DNA from: Pseudidiomarina tainanensis
GTDB taxonomy: Bacteria; Pseudomonadota; Gammaproteobacteria; Enterobacterales; Alteromonadaceae
Reading direction: 5' to 3'
Assembly: GCF_004214835.1 (NCBI RefSeq)
Contig: NZ_PIQJ01000001.1
Location: 1,550,001 to 1,614,000 of the forward strand
DNA: 64,000 nucleotides
Below the pieces are notes generated by a model that saw only the letters and a program-made list of their open reading frames with translations, did no database searches and had not been told where the DNA came from. Positions 36,642 to 46,058 of the stretch are shown piece after piece. Made by a program: the position numbers and the translations under genes. The first letter of the stretch is position 1. Each line of letters starts with the position of its first letter.

Positions 36642-39600
36642 TTATGTGACAGAGTTTTGTTGTTCTGATTTCGGTTCTGGCGGCTTGGTCAGACCATACC
36701 AGCTCAACATCGTTTTCATACCACGGCGCGTATCATTAAGAATCAAGTACAAACTCGGTACCAATAGTAACGTGATCACAGTGGCAAATAAGATACCGAA
36801 TGCAAGTGATATTGCCATTGGAATGACCAACTTCGCTTGCATACTCTTCTCAAGCACGATAGGCACCAAACCGAAGAAGGTCGTCAACGAGGTCAATATA
36901 ATGGCACGGAAACGCGCCACGCCAGCTTCAGCGACAGCTTTGCGTAAGCTTTCACCGTCAGCACGTGCACGGTTGACGTAATCCACCATAACCAGTGAGT
37001 CGTTCACGACAACACCCGCCAAAGCAATAATCCCGAATAAACTCAAAATCGAAATTGGCATGTCTAAAATCCAGTGGCCAACAACTGCGCCTATCATACC
37101 GAACGGAATAACCGACATGATAATGAGCGGCTGACTATAAGACTTCAGAGGCACGGCCATCAATGCATAAATTGCAAACAATGCGAGAACAAAACCAAGC
37201 GCCAGTGAACTTGTTGCTTCTGCTTCATCTTGTGACGCCCCTTCAAGCTGGAACCCAACTGATGGATAACGGTCAAGAATTGGCTGAATTTTGTCTTCAC
37301 GAACTTGACGAACGATATCAAATGGTTGCACTTTGTCTTTATCGACACGAGCACGCACATTCACCGAACGCTCACGATTAATACGTGTAATCGTGTTGTA
37401 GCCTTTGGCGAAACGCACATCTGCCAGCTCAGTGAACGGAATCAATGAACCATCAGCAGTGCGCAATTTCATGTCTTCTAGGTTGCCGACCGACTGACGC
37501 TCCGATAGCGGATAGCGGACCATCACCTTGACTTCTTCATCGTCACGCTGAATCCGTTGCGCTTCTGCACCATAGAACGCATAACGCACCTGACTTGCAA
37601 GCTCCTGCAAGGTAATGCCCATAGCGGTCGCTAACGGTTTTAGCTCAAGAATAATCTCATCATTGCCCTCACCGAAGGTATCTTCAATATCAAACACGCC
37701 ATCAAATTGGGCAAGATCTTGCTTCAACAAGGTCGCCGCTGCAGCAAGTTCTTCGAGGTTTTCACCAGTGAGCTGGAACTCAACGTCAAAACCACCACCA
37801 CCGCCGATGCTTCCTTGGAAGTTCAGTGCTTTCACGCCAGCAATTTCTGGCGTGCTTTCGCGCCAATTATTGATGATTGCGAAACCATCCAGATTGCGAT
37901 CTTCACCTTTCTCAAGCTCAGCGAATACGGTTCCGCTGGTGGTTCCATTCATCCACACGTTGATGTGCTTGATAATGTTTTCACCATTTTCTTCTTCGGC
38001 TTGCTTATCAACATCTATCAGTGATTTTTCAACCGCCTGCAAAGTACGTATCGTGGCTTCCTCAGAAGCACCCGGTTGCATGGTTACATTCGCCTGAATG
38101 AAGTCGCTTGGAATATTCGGGAAAAATACCCAACGCACGGTACCGCCAGCAATGAGGCCGATGGCAAGAATGAATAGCCCAATAAACGCAGCCAAGGTGG
38201 TGTAGCGATAATGCAGACACTTTTTCAAGAATGGCTGATAAAAGTTCTTAGCGAAATAAAGCAATCCGTTAGAAATTTTATTACGCACCCGTTGAAAGCC
38301 ATTTTGCTTTTCATTGCCGCTTTTCGAAAATTTCATGTGGGCTATGTGCGCTGGCAGAATGAATTTTGATTCAATTAAGGAAAACGCCAAACACAAGATG
38401 ACAACCCAAGCGATTGATTCCCAGATTGCGCCCATACCGCCTTCAACCATCAGCATTGGAATGAAAGCTACCATCGTTGTGAGTACGCCAAAGGTCGCCG
38501 GCATAGCGACCTTTTTAGCGCCAATAACAACGTTATCAATCGACTTACCGTTCTTTTCTATCTCGGAGTAGGCACTTTCACCGATAACTATGGCGTCGTC
38601 CACCACTATGCCGAGCACGAGTATAAACCCGAACAACGAGATCATGTTGATAGAGATATCGAACATCGGTAGTGGCATGAGTGCAATTGTGCCCAAAAAG
38701 CAAAGCGGAATGCCGATCATGACCCAGAACGCGAGTCGTAACTGCAAGAATAACGCTAGCATAATGAAAACCAACGCTCCCCCAAACAGCATATTGTCTA
38801 TCATTAAATCGAGGCGACCTTGGAGGTAGTATGATGAATCTCCCCAATGCGCTATTTGAATTTCCGGTGGCAGCTCTTTTTGTTTACGGTCGATATAATT
38901 TTTAACTAGTTCAGCTGTTCTTAAATCGTTTTGATCACCAACCGAATCAACTCGCACAAAAGTCGCCATCTTTCCATCAAATTCCGTGAAGCGACGACGC
39001 TCAATAAAGGCATCTTGCACGGTAGCAATATCGCCTAGCGTCAAACGTGTGCCGTCTGGGCGCTTAATTAAAACAATTTGTTCAAACTCATCACCAACAT
39101 AAGCCTGGTTATTTGCGCGGAGTAAAATATCGCCGTTGGGTGTCCGAATTGAGCCACCTGCGACATCCAACGAGGTGCCACGAATGGCCGACACGATATC
39201 TTGAAAGGTTAAGTTGTACCGCTGTAAATCAGCTTCCGAAATCTCGACCGAAATTTCATAGTCTCGCGCGCCGACAACTTCAACTTTGGTAATCCCGCCA
39301 ATGTCTTTAATATCGTCGCGAATCTGTTTCGCAAGCTCTTTTTGGGTTGCCTCACCGACATCACCAAAAACACTAATCCAAATCACCTGGCGTTGTGGTC
39401 GAATCCGATAAATATTGGGTTTTTCAATTTGCTGAGGGAAGCTTGGAATTGCATCAACCAACATTTTGATTTCGTCCATGACCACTTCAACGTCATAGCC
39501 GCTCTCTACTTCGATTGAAACTGAACCATTGCCTTCACGTGCTGTTGAAGTAACCCGCTCGATGCCGTTTACGTCTTCAATGGCATCTTCAATTCTGACT

Positions 39601-39818
39601 AAAACACCCTGTTCGACTTCTTGAGGTGCTGCCCCGGGAAACGGCACCTGAATACTGATGATATTAAGCTCGATTTCGGGGAACATTTGCTTGCGCACCT
39701 GCCCCACCATGAAAATACCCGTAATAATGATAAGCGCCATTAACAGGTTGGCGGCAACAGAGTTGTTCGTCCACCAAGCGATAATGCCTCGTTTTGGATC
39801 GATATCGTACTTACTCAT
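36642..39818 (-). CDS. RND efflux transporter permease subunit (AcrB family)
   Basis: A 1058-residue inner-membrane proton-driven exporter with two halves, each having a periplasmic loop and six transmembrane helices. It shows FPGAAPQEVEQGVLVRIEDA in the porter domain and the paired aspartates of the proton relay in LGIVVDDAIVIGE. The second half has VVNDSLVMVDYVNRAR and SLTTFFGLVPIVLEKS. It overlaps the adaptor gene by eight bases. No TolC-type outer-membrane gene is adjacent, so it must borrow one. The style resembles multidrug exporters of marine bacteria more than heavy-metal CusA types. Substrate unknown. Confidence 0.95.
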   Translation of the reverse strand: MSKYDIDPKRGIIAWWTNNSVAANLLMALIIITGIFMVGQVRKQMFPEIELNIISIQVPFPGAAPQEVEQGVLVRIEDAIEDVNGIERVTSTAREGNGSVSIEVESGYDVEVVMDEIKMLVDAIPSFPQQIEKPNIYRIRPQRQVIWISVFGDVGEATQKELAKQIRDDIKDIGGITKVEVVGARDYEISVEISEADLQRYNLTFQDIVSAIRGTSLDVAGGSIRTPNGDILLRANNQAYVGDEFEQIVLIKRPDGTRLTLGDIATVQDAFIERRRFTEFDGKMATFVRVDSVGDQNDLRTAELVKNYIDRKQKELPPEIQIAHWGDSSYYLQGRLDLMIDNMLFGGALVFIMLALFLQLRLAFWVMIGIPLCFLGTIALMPLPMFDISINMISLFGFILVLGIVVDDAIVIGESAYSEIEKNGKSIDNVVIGAKKVAMPATFGVLTTMVAFIPMLMVEGGMGAIWESIAWVVILCLAFSLIESKFILPAHIAHMKFSKSGNEKQNGFQRVRNKISNGLLYFAKNFYQPFLKKCLHYRYTTLAAFIGLFILAIGLIAGGTVRWVFFPNIPSDFIQANVTMQPGASEEATIRTLQAVEKSLIDVDKQAEEENGENIIKHINVWMNGTTSGTVFAELEKGEDRNLDGFAIINNWRESTPEIAGVKALNFQGSIGGGGGFDVEFQLTGENLEELAAAATLLKQDLAQFDGVFDIEDTFGEGNDEIILELKPLATAMGITLQELASQVRYAFYGAEAQRIQRDDEEVKVMVRYPLSERQSVGNLEDMKLRTADGSLIPFTELADVRFAKGYNTITRINRERSVNVRARVDKDKVQPFDIVRQVREDKIQPILDRYPSVGFQLEGASQDEAEATSSLALGFVLALFAIYALMAVPLKSYSQPLIIMSVIPFGMIGAVVGHWILDMPISILSLFGIIALAGVVVNDSLVMVDYVNRARADGESLRKAVAEAGVARFRAIILTSLTTFFGLVPIVLEKSMQAKLVIPMAISLAFGILFATVITLLLVPSLYLILNDTRRGMKTMLSWYGLTKPPEPKSEQQNSVT

Positions 39819-41028
39819 TGTCGTTACCTGCTACACCAGCGGTTTGCGTTTCTTTCGTTTCCTGTTGTTTGATCACTGGATCACCTGGAATACGCACTTT
39901 CATACTCGGTAAAGCATTCGACAGTTGGGTTAGCACAACCAAATCGCCACTTTCTAAACCCTTATTAATGACAACATGTTGCGCTTCTGAACGTACAATA
40001 TTCACTTCACGCTGCTCTAAGCGACGCTCATCGCCGACAACCCAAAGTGTATTATTAATTGACAGTGCGTAACGTGGTACACGAAACACTTGCTGTGCTT
40101 CAATGCCATCAATCACCAACTCAACAAAACGCCCGAATCGCAGTGGAACTGGATGACGGTCTGACTGTTGGTTATACGGGTCTTCAACTTCCACCACCCC
40201 ATAAATTACACGGCTATTTTGATCGAGCACTCCTTCACTACGCACAAGGTTACCGTGCCAAGTATACGTCTCACCTGCTACCTCACTAGTTAAGGCAACA
40301 TGTGGATATGCGCCATCATGGTTCGCGTCAGGGAGATCAATGTAAGCTAAATCACGGTCGCTAAGCGGGACTCTGATTTCTGCAACTTCTGAACCATACA
40401 AAGAGCCGACCTGGGTGTTCATTGTGAGAAACTGGCCGATATCAACGTTTTTGTTTTGCAAAATACCTGCGTATGGCGCGCGAATCGTCGTTCTGTCCAA
40501 ATCACGCTGCGCCTTGGCGACTGCAGCCTCTGCCGATTGCACGGCGGCCACAGCGCTAGCAACTTGTGGTTCGCGAATACCTAAGGCTGGAATCTCACCC
40601 ATCTGGAGCGATTCCCATTCGTCTTTGGCCACTTTTGCCCGTGCACTTTCCTCTGCCAATGCTGCTTTTGCTTGCGCCAATGAAGCTTTAGCACTCTGCA
40701 AGGCAACACGATAGTCGGCCGGGTCGATCTGAATAATGACTTCACCTTTGTCGAAGAATCCACCGTTCACAAAGTTCGCAGAAATTTCGATAACTTGACC
40801 ACTGACTTGCGAAACAAGATTGGTCATGTGTTTCGGCCGCACATTACCTTGCCCCTCGACTTCAAAGCGAATATTTGCAGGCTGCACTTCAACAACTTCG
40901 ACCAACACTGGCGGTCGTTCATTGCTTCGTTGTGGAGGCTGTGGACGCAATGCCGTCATTAATACCAGAAGCAAAATTGCAATGAGCAAAATGAGTGGGG
41001 GTAATAGTGCGCGTTTCTTGAAAGCCAT
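39811..41028 (-). CDS. RND efflux periplasmic adaptor subunit
   Basis: A 405-residue membrane-fusion protein that links the RND pump to an outer-membrane channel. One N-terminal hydrophobic anchor (about 10-27) precedes the half-lipoyl segments (VEGQGNVRPKHMTNLVSQVSG and IRAPYAGILQNKNVDIGQFL). These flank an Ala-rich coiled-coil hairpin (about 118-175). Beta-barrel and membrane-proximal domains follow. It is the first gene of a two-gene operon with the AcrB-type permease. Confidence 0.94.
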   Translation of the reverse strand: MAFKKRALLPPLILLIAILLLVLMTALRPQPPQRSNERPPVLVEVVEVQPANIRFEVEGQGNVRPKHMTNLVSQVSGQVIEISANFVNGGFFDKGEVIIQIDPADYRVALQSAKASLAQAKAALAEESARAKVAKDEWESLQMGEIPALGIREPQVASAVAAVQSAEAAVAKAQRDLDRTTIRAPYAGILQNKNVDIGQFLTMNTQVGSLYGSEVAEIRVPLSDRDLAYIDLPDANHDGAYPHVALTSEVAGETYTWHGNLVRSEGVLDQNSRVIYGVVEVEDPYNQQSDRHPVPLRFGRFVELVIDGIEAQQVFRVPRYALSINNTLWVVGDERRLEQREVNIVRSEAQHVVINKGLESGDLVVLTQLSNALPSMKVRIPGDPVIKQQETKETQTAGVAGNDNE

Positions 41029-41151
41029 AACTTCCCAGTTCCATAGGTGAATATTCTGAAGATAAATTTCTTGGCTTATAGTATGACGAATTCTTGTCTA
41101 AGCCGTTAGTAACAATATGTTAGCAGTTGTAAACAAGACCACTTGCCATGT

Positions 41152-43113
41152 TTAACCGTTTAACAAATAACTCTCACCAGCTTCTATAGCCCGCGGGCCG
41201 CCAGAGAGTAATACAATGTCATCCGTCATTAATTCGAAGTCGCCATGAACTTCTGTAAATTCTTGCTCACCACGACGCACCGATTTTATTTGTAGATTCA
41301 AGTCATCAAGGCCCAACTCGATCAATTTTTTACCGCATGCGAAGGCATTTTTAGGCAGTGATACTGCATGGAGAAACTGCAACCTATCAAGTTTTTCAGG
41401 ATCCATATCTGTCGTTTCTCCAGGATAGAATCCATGCATGTCGCCGTAATGTGAACGCCGCGCGTGATCCAGTCGTGAAAGGATTTTGCGAATCGGTACA
41501 CCAGAGCGACTGAGAATTTGCGAAACCAACATCAAGCTCGCTTCGAGAGTATCCGGCACGACTTGGGTGGCACCTGCCTCCATCATAGCTTTCAGTCGCA
41601 CATCGTCGCGACTGCGAACAATAATTTCAGCATGTTCATTAAGATTTCGGATTGCTTTGAGTACATCAATCGCACGTTCGTCATCGGCAAAACTGATAAT
41701 GATGAGTTCCGCTTCATCTGCATGGACAGCGCGCAAAATATCGCGGCGGATGGCATTACCAAAGAATACTTTTTGACCACCAGCAACCGCTTCTTGAACC
41801 CGCTTAGCATCATGATCAATGGCTAAATAATCAATACCTTCGTTCGTTAAAAATCGAGCGATTGTTTGGCCAACGCGACCAAACCCGAGAATAAGAACGC
41901 GAGAATGCTCATCCGTAGGATACGGCAGATTATCTTCTTCTGGTTGTGTCGTCGGGCGAATAATATAACTCACGAACGATTTACATCGTTGAATAACTAA
42001 TGGCGTTAGTGCCATGCCAAACACGCCGACACCAACCAAAATTGAAGCGGTGGTTTGATCGAATAACTTAAAGCTCAATGCAAGTGATGCCAGCACAAAG
42101 CCGAACTCTCCCATTTGGAACAGCATCAACCCTGAACCCCAAGCATCTTCTTTGCGCTCGCCCATTAATCCGGCAAGAACTCGGACAATCACTAACTTGA
42201 CAACGCCAACGCCGAGGACAATGCCAATAATCCAATGGATATTTGCCACAAACACATCAAGATCTAACTGCATGCCTACAGTAATAAAGAATAGGCCCAT
42301 CAAAATGTCGCGAAATGGTCGTATATCCGCTTCTAATTGGTGCTTATATTTACTTTCACCAAGCATCATACCGGCTAAAAACGCGCCTAATGCCATTGAT
42401 AAGCCAAACAAGTGCGTCATACCACCAGCAACGAGGGCTACGAGTAATGTTGCCAATACAAATAGTTCGTCAGTTCGCAACTTTGCGATTTCACGAAACA
42501 CATGCGGCAATACCCACTTACCAATAGCCATCAATACCAGAACTACTCCCGCTCCCTTCAATAAGGCATAACCAAGGCTCTCCCACATCGAGATATCACT
42601 GCTTGATGCAAGTAACGGAATAACAATCAACATGGGGACGACAGCAACATCCTGGAACAATAGGACTGCGACCGTCATTTGACCTTTCTTTGACGTCAGT
42701 TGTGAAGACTCACCCAGTTGTTTAATGACAACTGCGGTTGATGAGAGTGCCAGCGTACAACCGATAATAAACGCACTCACCCAGTCTTCAACAAAGTAAA
42801 CAGCGAGAACCGCGAACAAAGTCGTACAAATCACAACTTGCCCCGCGCCGAGGCCAAATACCTGACCGCGCATCGCTATCATTTTTGGCAACGAGAATTC
42901 GAGACCGAGTGAAAAGAGTAATAGGACTATGCCGAGTTCTGCTACAAAGTGGTATTCGTCCGGATCAGCAATCCAGCCCATAATATCAGGGCCTGCGATG
43001 ATACCAGCCGTTAAATAGGCCAAGATTGCTGGTAGTTTGACTTTTCGAAACGCCCAAACCAATACGACAGCAATAGCCAACAATAATAGAATATCAGTAA
43101 ACCCGCTATTCAC
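41152..43113 (-). CDS. KefB-type monovalent cation:proton antiporter (CPA2) with RCK domain
   Basis: A 653-residue protein. About 12 transmembrane helices of the CPA2 family (ALSSTAVVIKQL, GAFLAGMMLGES) are followed by a TrkA-N domain with a Rossmann motif (LILGFGRVGQTIARFL) and a TrkA-C domain (about 565-650). It should exchange K+ or Na+ for H+ under nucleotide control. I place the start at GTG 43113, preceded by GGGAG inside the end of the DMT transporter gene. A longer frame has no ATG with a ribosome site. It lies two bases downstream of that transporter. Glutathione-gated KefB/C cannot be asserted because no KefF/G gene is near. Confidence 0.92.
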   Translation of the reverse strand: MNSGFTDILLLLAIAVVLVWAFRKVKLPAILAYLTAGIIAGPDIMGWIADPDEYHFVAELGIVLLLFSLGLEFSLPKMIAMRGQVFGLGAGQVVICTTLFAVLAVYFVEDWVSAFIIGCTLALSSTAVVIKQLGESSQLTSKKGQMTVAVLLFQDVAVVPMLIVIPLLASSSDISMWESLGYALLKGAGVVLVLMAIGKWVLPHVFREIAKLRTDELFVLATLLVALVAGGMTHLFGLSMALGAFLAGMMLGESKYKHQLEADIRPFRDILMGLFFITVGMQLDLDVFVANIHWIIGIVLGVGVVKLVIVRVLAGLMGERKEDAWGSGLMLFQMGEFGFVLASLALSFKLFDQTTASILVGVGVFGMALTPLVIQRCKSFVSYIIRPTTQPEEDNLPYPTDEHSRVLILGFGRVGQTIARFLTNEGIDYLAIDHDAKRVQEAVAGGQKVFFGNAIRRDILRAVHADEAELIIISFADDERAIDVLKAIRNLNEHAEIIVRSRDDVRLKAMMEAGATQVVPDTLEASLMLVSQILSRSGVPIRKILSRLDHARRSHYGDMHGFYPGETTDMDPEKLDRLQFLHAVSLPKNAFACGKKLIELGLDDLNLQIKSVRRGEQEFTEVHGDFELMTDDIVLLSGGPRAIEAGESYLLNG

Positions 43114-43115
43114 GG

Positions 43116-43997
43116 TCACTCCCTGAGTCGATACAAACCTACACAAATAAGTGATAAACCAATGAGTGTGGTTATTTGAATGGTTTCACCGAGTATAAAA
43201 TAAATTAAGATCAATGAAATAAATGGGCTTAAAAAAATCAGCGTCGAAATCTGCGCGGTTTTTGTAGCTAACCGCATGGCGGTGAGCCACAAGAAAAAGG
43301 TGATACCCATTTCAAACAATCCAACATAAATTCCTGCGCCAATTCCTTGCCAACTAAGGTTTAAATACGTGGATTCTGTATCAGTAATCATGTTCATGAG
43401 ATTAAAGATAACTAACCAACCGGAGCCCCATGCAAAACACCAAAATAACGCTGGTACCGGTTTGTCGGTATTTTTTGTGTTGATCAGCCAATAGCTTGCC
43501 CATAGCAACGTACTGAATAACGCCAACCCAATACCAACCCAATTCGTTTGCGCAAAGTCCCAATTTCCACCTGTCGCTATTAAGAAAACGCCAACGTACG
43601 CTAACAGCATAGCAAACAGTTCTTTTGCGGTGAGTTTTTGATGTAAAAATGGCACCGCTAACAACGACATAGTGATTGCCCAAGTGTAATTGATCGCTTG
43701 CGCTTGTTGCGCAGGTAACTGATTGTAGGCGGCAAAAAGAACCCAATAGTAGGCGGCCGGATTAATAAACCCTTGTAGCGCATAAAACCCGATGCGACTG
43801 CGCCCAACTTGCCAGACTTCGCGCCAGCGTTGTTGTACCGATAGAATCAGAGTAAAGGTGAGTAAACTCGTAAGAGCGGCAATAGTGAGCAGTTGCAAGG
43901 GCGTAAGATAACGCAGTGCTAATTTAAATGCGGTGGCGACGGTTGACCACAGTAATACTGCGGCAAGCGCGTACAGAATAGCTTTACGCTGATCCAT
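43116..43997 (-). CDS. EamA/DMT family transporter
   Basis: A 293-residue membrane protein with ten hydrophobic segments in two EamA repeats (AAVLLWSTVATAFKLALRYL in the first, LALFSTLLWASYWLINTK in the second). This group includes exporters of amino acids and other metabolites. The ATG at 43997 follows AAGGA; a GTG ten codons upstream is in frame but lacks a site. It sits six bases... more exactly 35 bases after tilS and two bases before the KefB-type gene, so the three may be cotranscribed. Substrate unknown. Confidence 0.9.
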   Translation of the reverse strand: MDQRKAILYALAAVLLWSTVATAFKLALRYLTPLQLLTIAALTSLLTFTLILSVQQRWREVWQVGRSRIGFYALQGFINPAAYYWVLFAAYNQLPAQQAQAINYTWAITMSLLAVPFLHQKLTAKELFAMLLAYVGVFLIATGGNWDFAQTNWVGIGLALFSTLLWASYWLINTKNTDKPVPALFWCFAWGSGWLVIFNLMNMITDTESTYLNLSWQGIGAGIYVGLFEMGITFFLWLTAMRLATKTAQISTLIFLSPFISLILIYFILGETIQITTLIGLSLICVGLYRLRE

Positions 43998-44032
43998 GCT
44001 GTTCCTTGAGCAAGAAGATGAAGACACTAAAA

Positions 44033-45067
44033 TTAACGTGGCTGCATGGTGAGAACAAGAAGTCTGTCTTTATTATCTGCGGTAATCCGAGTCACGACAC
44101 AATTCCCCCACTCTACACGGGGGTTCGCATCATTCGTAGTCAATAACATTTGTGTACGTAGCTGTTCTAATTGCGCATACGAAGGAATTGCCGCTTGATT
44201 TTGTTGCAGCCAATACCGCAAAACGCCTCGTTGCAATTGCTCTGCTGAATTTGCCAACCAACGCGTTGCTAATCGGCCATCGCTATCGATGTGCGGGTTA
44301 ACACGATCTGCAAGTAATTGTTCCATCAACTCCTGAGTTTCGCTACACAGTTGCGCACTTCGTAGTACAGCTTGGCCAAAGTGCGGCCAGCGCTGCTCGA
44401 GCTTTGGAATCACCTCATGCCGAAGAAAATTTCGTTCAATACTGGTGTCGTAATTGGTGTCATCTTCAATCCAAAACAACTGATGAGCGTGGGCGTATCG
44501 GTAAATTTCTTCTTTGCTGACATCTAACAGCGGTCGTAACCATCGCTGCAGTCCCTTTGTGCTCTGCATTGCCATAGCTGCCAGCCCTTTGGGCCCAGCG
44601 CCACGTTTCAACTGTAGCAGAAACGTTTCGATTTGATCGTTACGATGTTGCCCTAGCAAAAAAATAGCATTCGCATCGGCAATTTCGCTCAATCGCTGAT
44701 AGCGTGCTTCTCGACCGGCAGCTTCTTTGCTGATACGACTACCTGACAAAACTTTGAGCGGCTCGCAAATCATGGTGAAATCGCGATCTTCACAATCGGC
44801 AATCAAACCTTGCGCCCACTCAGCCGAGCTCGGATGAAAGGCATGATCCAAGTGCACCGCGAGATAATCAAATTGGGGAAATTCTTGACGAAAACTATCC
44901 GTTAAATCTAATACGGTTTGGGAATCAGCGCCGCCACCTAAACACACCACAATTTGCTGATGTGGTTCGGGTTTTAAGGCTAACAAGCGTTGCTTGAATA
45001 ACGTATAAAGGAGATCAGCGTTGCCACTGTCCCCTTCATGTTTCGCTATCGATGTCGCATTATCCAA
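44033..45067 (-). CDS. tilS: tRNA(Ile)-lysidine synthetase, short form
   Basis: A 344-residue TilS, the enzyme that converts C34 of the AUA-reading tRNA-Ile to lysidine. The N-terminal PP-loop ATPase domain and the middle TilS domain are recognisable (HLDHAFHPSSAEWA, EAAGREARYQRL, LGQHRNDQIETFLLQLKRG, EDDTNYDTSIERNFLRHEVIP). Two oddities: the PP-loop motif reads GGGADS and not SGGxDS (residues 44-49), and the C-terminal TilS_C domain of the E. coli enzyme (432 residues) is absent. The start is TTG with GGAG upstream. It is 16 bases after accA and there is no room downstream for a lost tail. It is expected to be essential unless another copy exists. Confidence 0.9.
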   Translation of the reverse strand: MDNATSIAKHEGDSGNADLLYTLFKQRLLALKPEPHQQIVVCLGGGADSQTVLDLTDSFRQEFPQFDYLAVHLDHAFHPSSAEWAQGLIADCEDRDFTMICEPLKVLSGSRISKEAAGREARYQRLSEIADANAIFLLGQHRNDQIETFLLQLKRGAGPKGLAAMAMQSTKGLQRWLRPLLDVSKEEIYRYAHAHQLFWIEDDTNYDTSIERNFLRHEVIPKLEQRWPHFGQAVLRSAQLCSETQELMEQLLADRVNPHIDSDGRLATRWLANSAEQLQRGVLRYWLQQNQAAIPSYAQLEQLRTQMLLTTNDANPRVEWGNCVVTRITADNKDRLLVLTMQPR

Positions 45068-45083
45068 CGCGCATCACTCCGTG

Positions 45084-46040
45084 TTAGCAATATCCAAATG
45101 ACATCAACTTCTGATAACGCTGCTCAAGACGAGCTGAGCTATCGAGATTTACCAACGCATCCAGATCGGTTAAGAGTTGCTTTTTCAGGCGTCGCGCCAT
45201 TTCTTCATGGTCACGATGCGCACCACCAATCGGCTCTGCGATAATCGAGTCAATTAATCCGAGTTCTTTTGAACGTTGTGCCGTGACACCCATCGCTTCA
45301 GCTGCTAATGGTGCTTTTTCGGCACTTTTCCAAAGAATCGATGCACAACCTTCAGGCGAAATAACTGAATAGGTCGAGTACTGCAACATGTTGACTCGGT
45401 CACCCACGCCAATTGCCAAGGCACCACCAGAACCACCTTCACCGATAACGGTACAGATAATTGGTGTGTTCAAGCGCGCCATAACCTTTAAGTTACGTGC
45501 AATCGCTTCTGATTGACCACGCTCTTCGGCACCAATACCAGGATATGCACCAGGGGTATCAATGAAGGTAATAATTGGCATTTTAAAACGTTCCGCCATT
45601 TCCATGAGGCGCAACGCTTTGCGATAACCCTCAGGTTTCGGCATACCAAAATTACGACGAATTTTCTCTTTGGTTTCACGCCCTTTTTGATGACCAATAA
45701 TCATCACTGGTGTGCCATCAATTCGAGCTGTTCCGCCAACAATCGCTTCATCATTGGCAAACGCACGATCGCCAGCTAACTCATCAAAGTCATCAAAAAT
45801 GTGCTTAATGTAATCTAGCGTATACGGGCGTAACGGATGGCGCGCCAATTGTGCGACTTGCCAAGCACCTAAATCACCAAAGATCTTTTCAACTAATTGC
45901 TCGCGCTTCTCTTGAAGCTTCGATATTTCTTCTTCAATCGAAATATCGAAATCACCTTTAGCGCCAACCGCTTTTAATTCTTCGATTTGCGCCTGAAGTT
46001 CTGCAATAGGCTGTTCAAAATCTAAAAATTTAAGACTCAT
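45084..46040 (-). CDS. accA: acetyl-CoA carboxylase carboxyltransferase subunit alpha
   Basis: A 318-residue AccA, which with AccD transfers carboxyl from biotin to acetyl-CoA to make malonyl-CoA for fatty-acid synthesis. The N-terminus [19 protein letters not shown] matches E. coli (319 residues) and fixes the ATG at 46040, preceded by GGGAG. Landmarks are [36 protein letters not shown] and [11 protein letters not shown]. It lies 18 bases after dnaE, in the conserved dnaE-accA-tilS order. Confidence 0.98.
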   Translation of the reverse strand: MSLKFLDFEQPIAELQAQIEELKAVGAKGDFDISIEEEISKLQEKREQLVEKIFGDLGAWQVAQLARHPLRPYTLDYIKHIFDDFDELAGDRAFANDEAIVGGTARIDGTPVMIIGHQKGRETKEKIRRNFGMPKPEGYRKALRLMEMAERFKMPIITFIDTPGAYPGIGAEERGQSEAIARNLKVMARLNTPIICTVIGEGGSGGALAIGVGDRVNMLQYSTYSVISPEGCASILWKSAEKAPLAAEAMGVTAQRSKELGLIDSIIAEPIGGAHRDHEEMARRLKKQLLTDLDALVNLDSSARLEQRYQKLMSFGYC

Positions 46041-46058
46041 TATGGCTCCCATTTGCCA

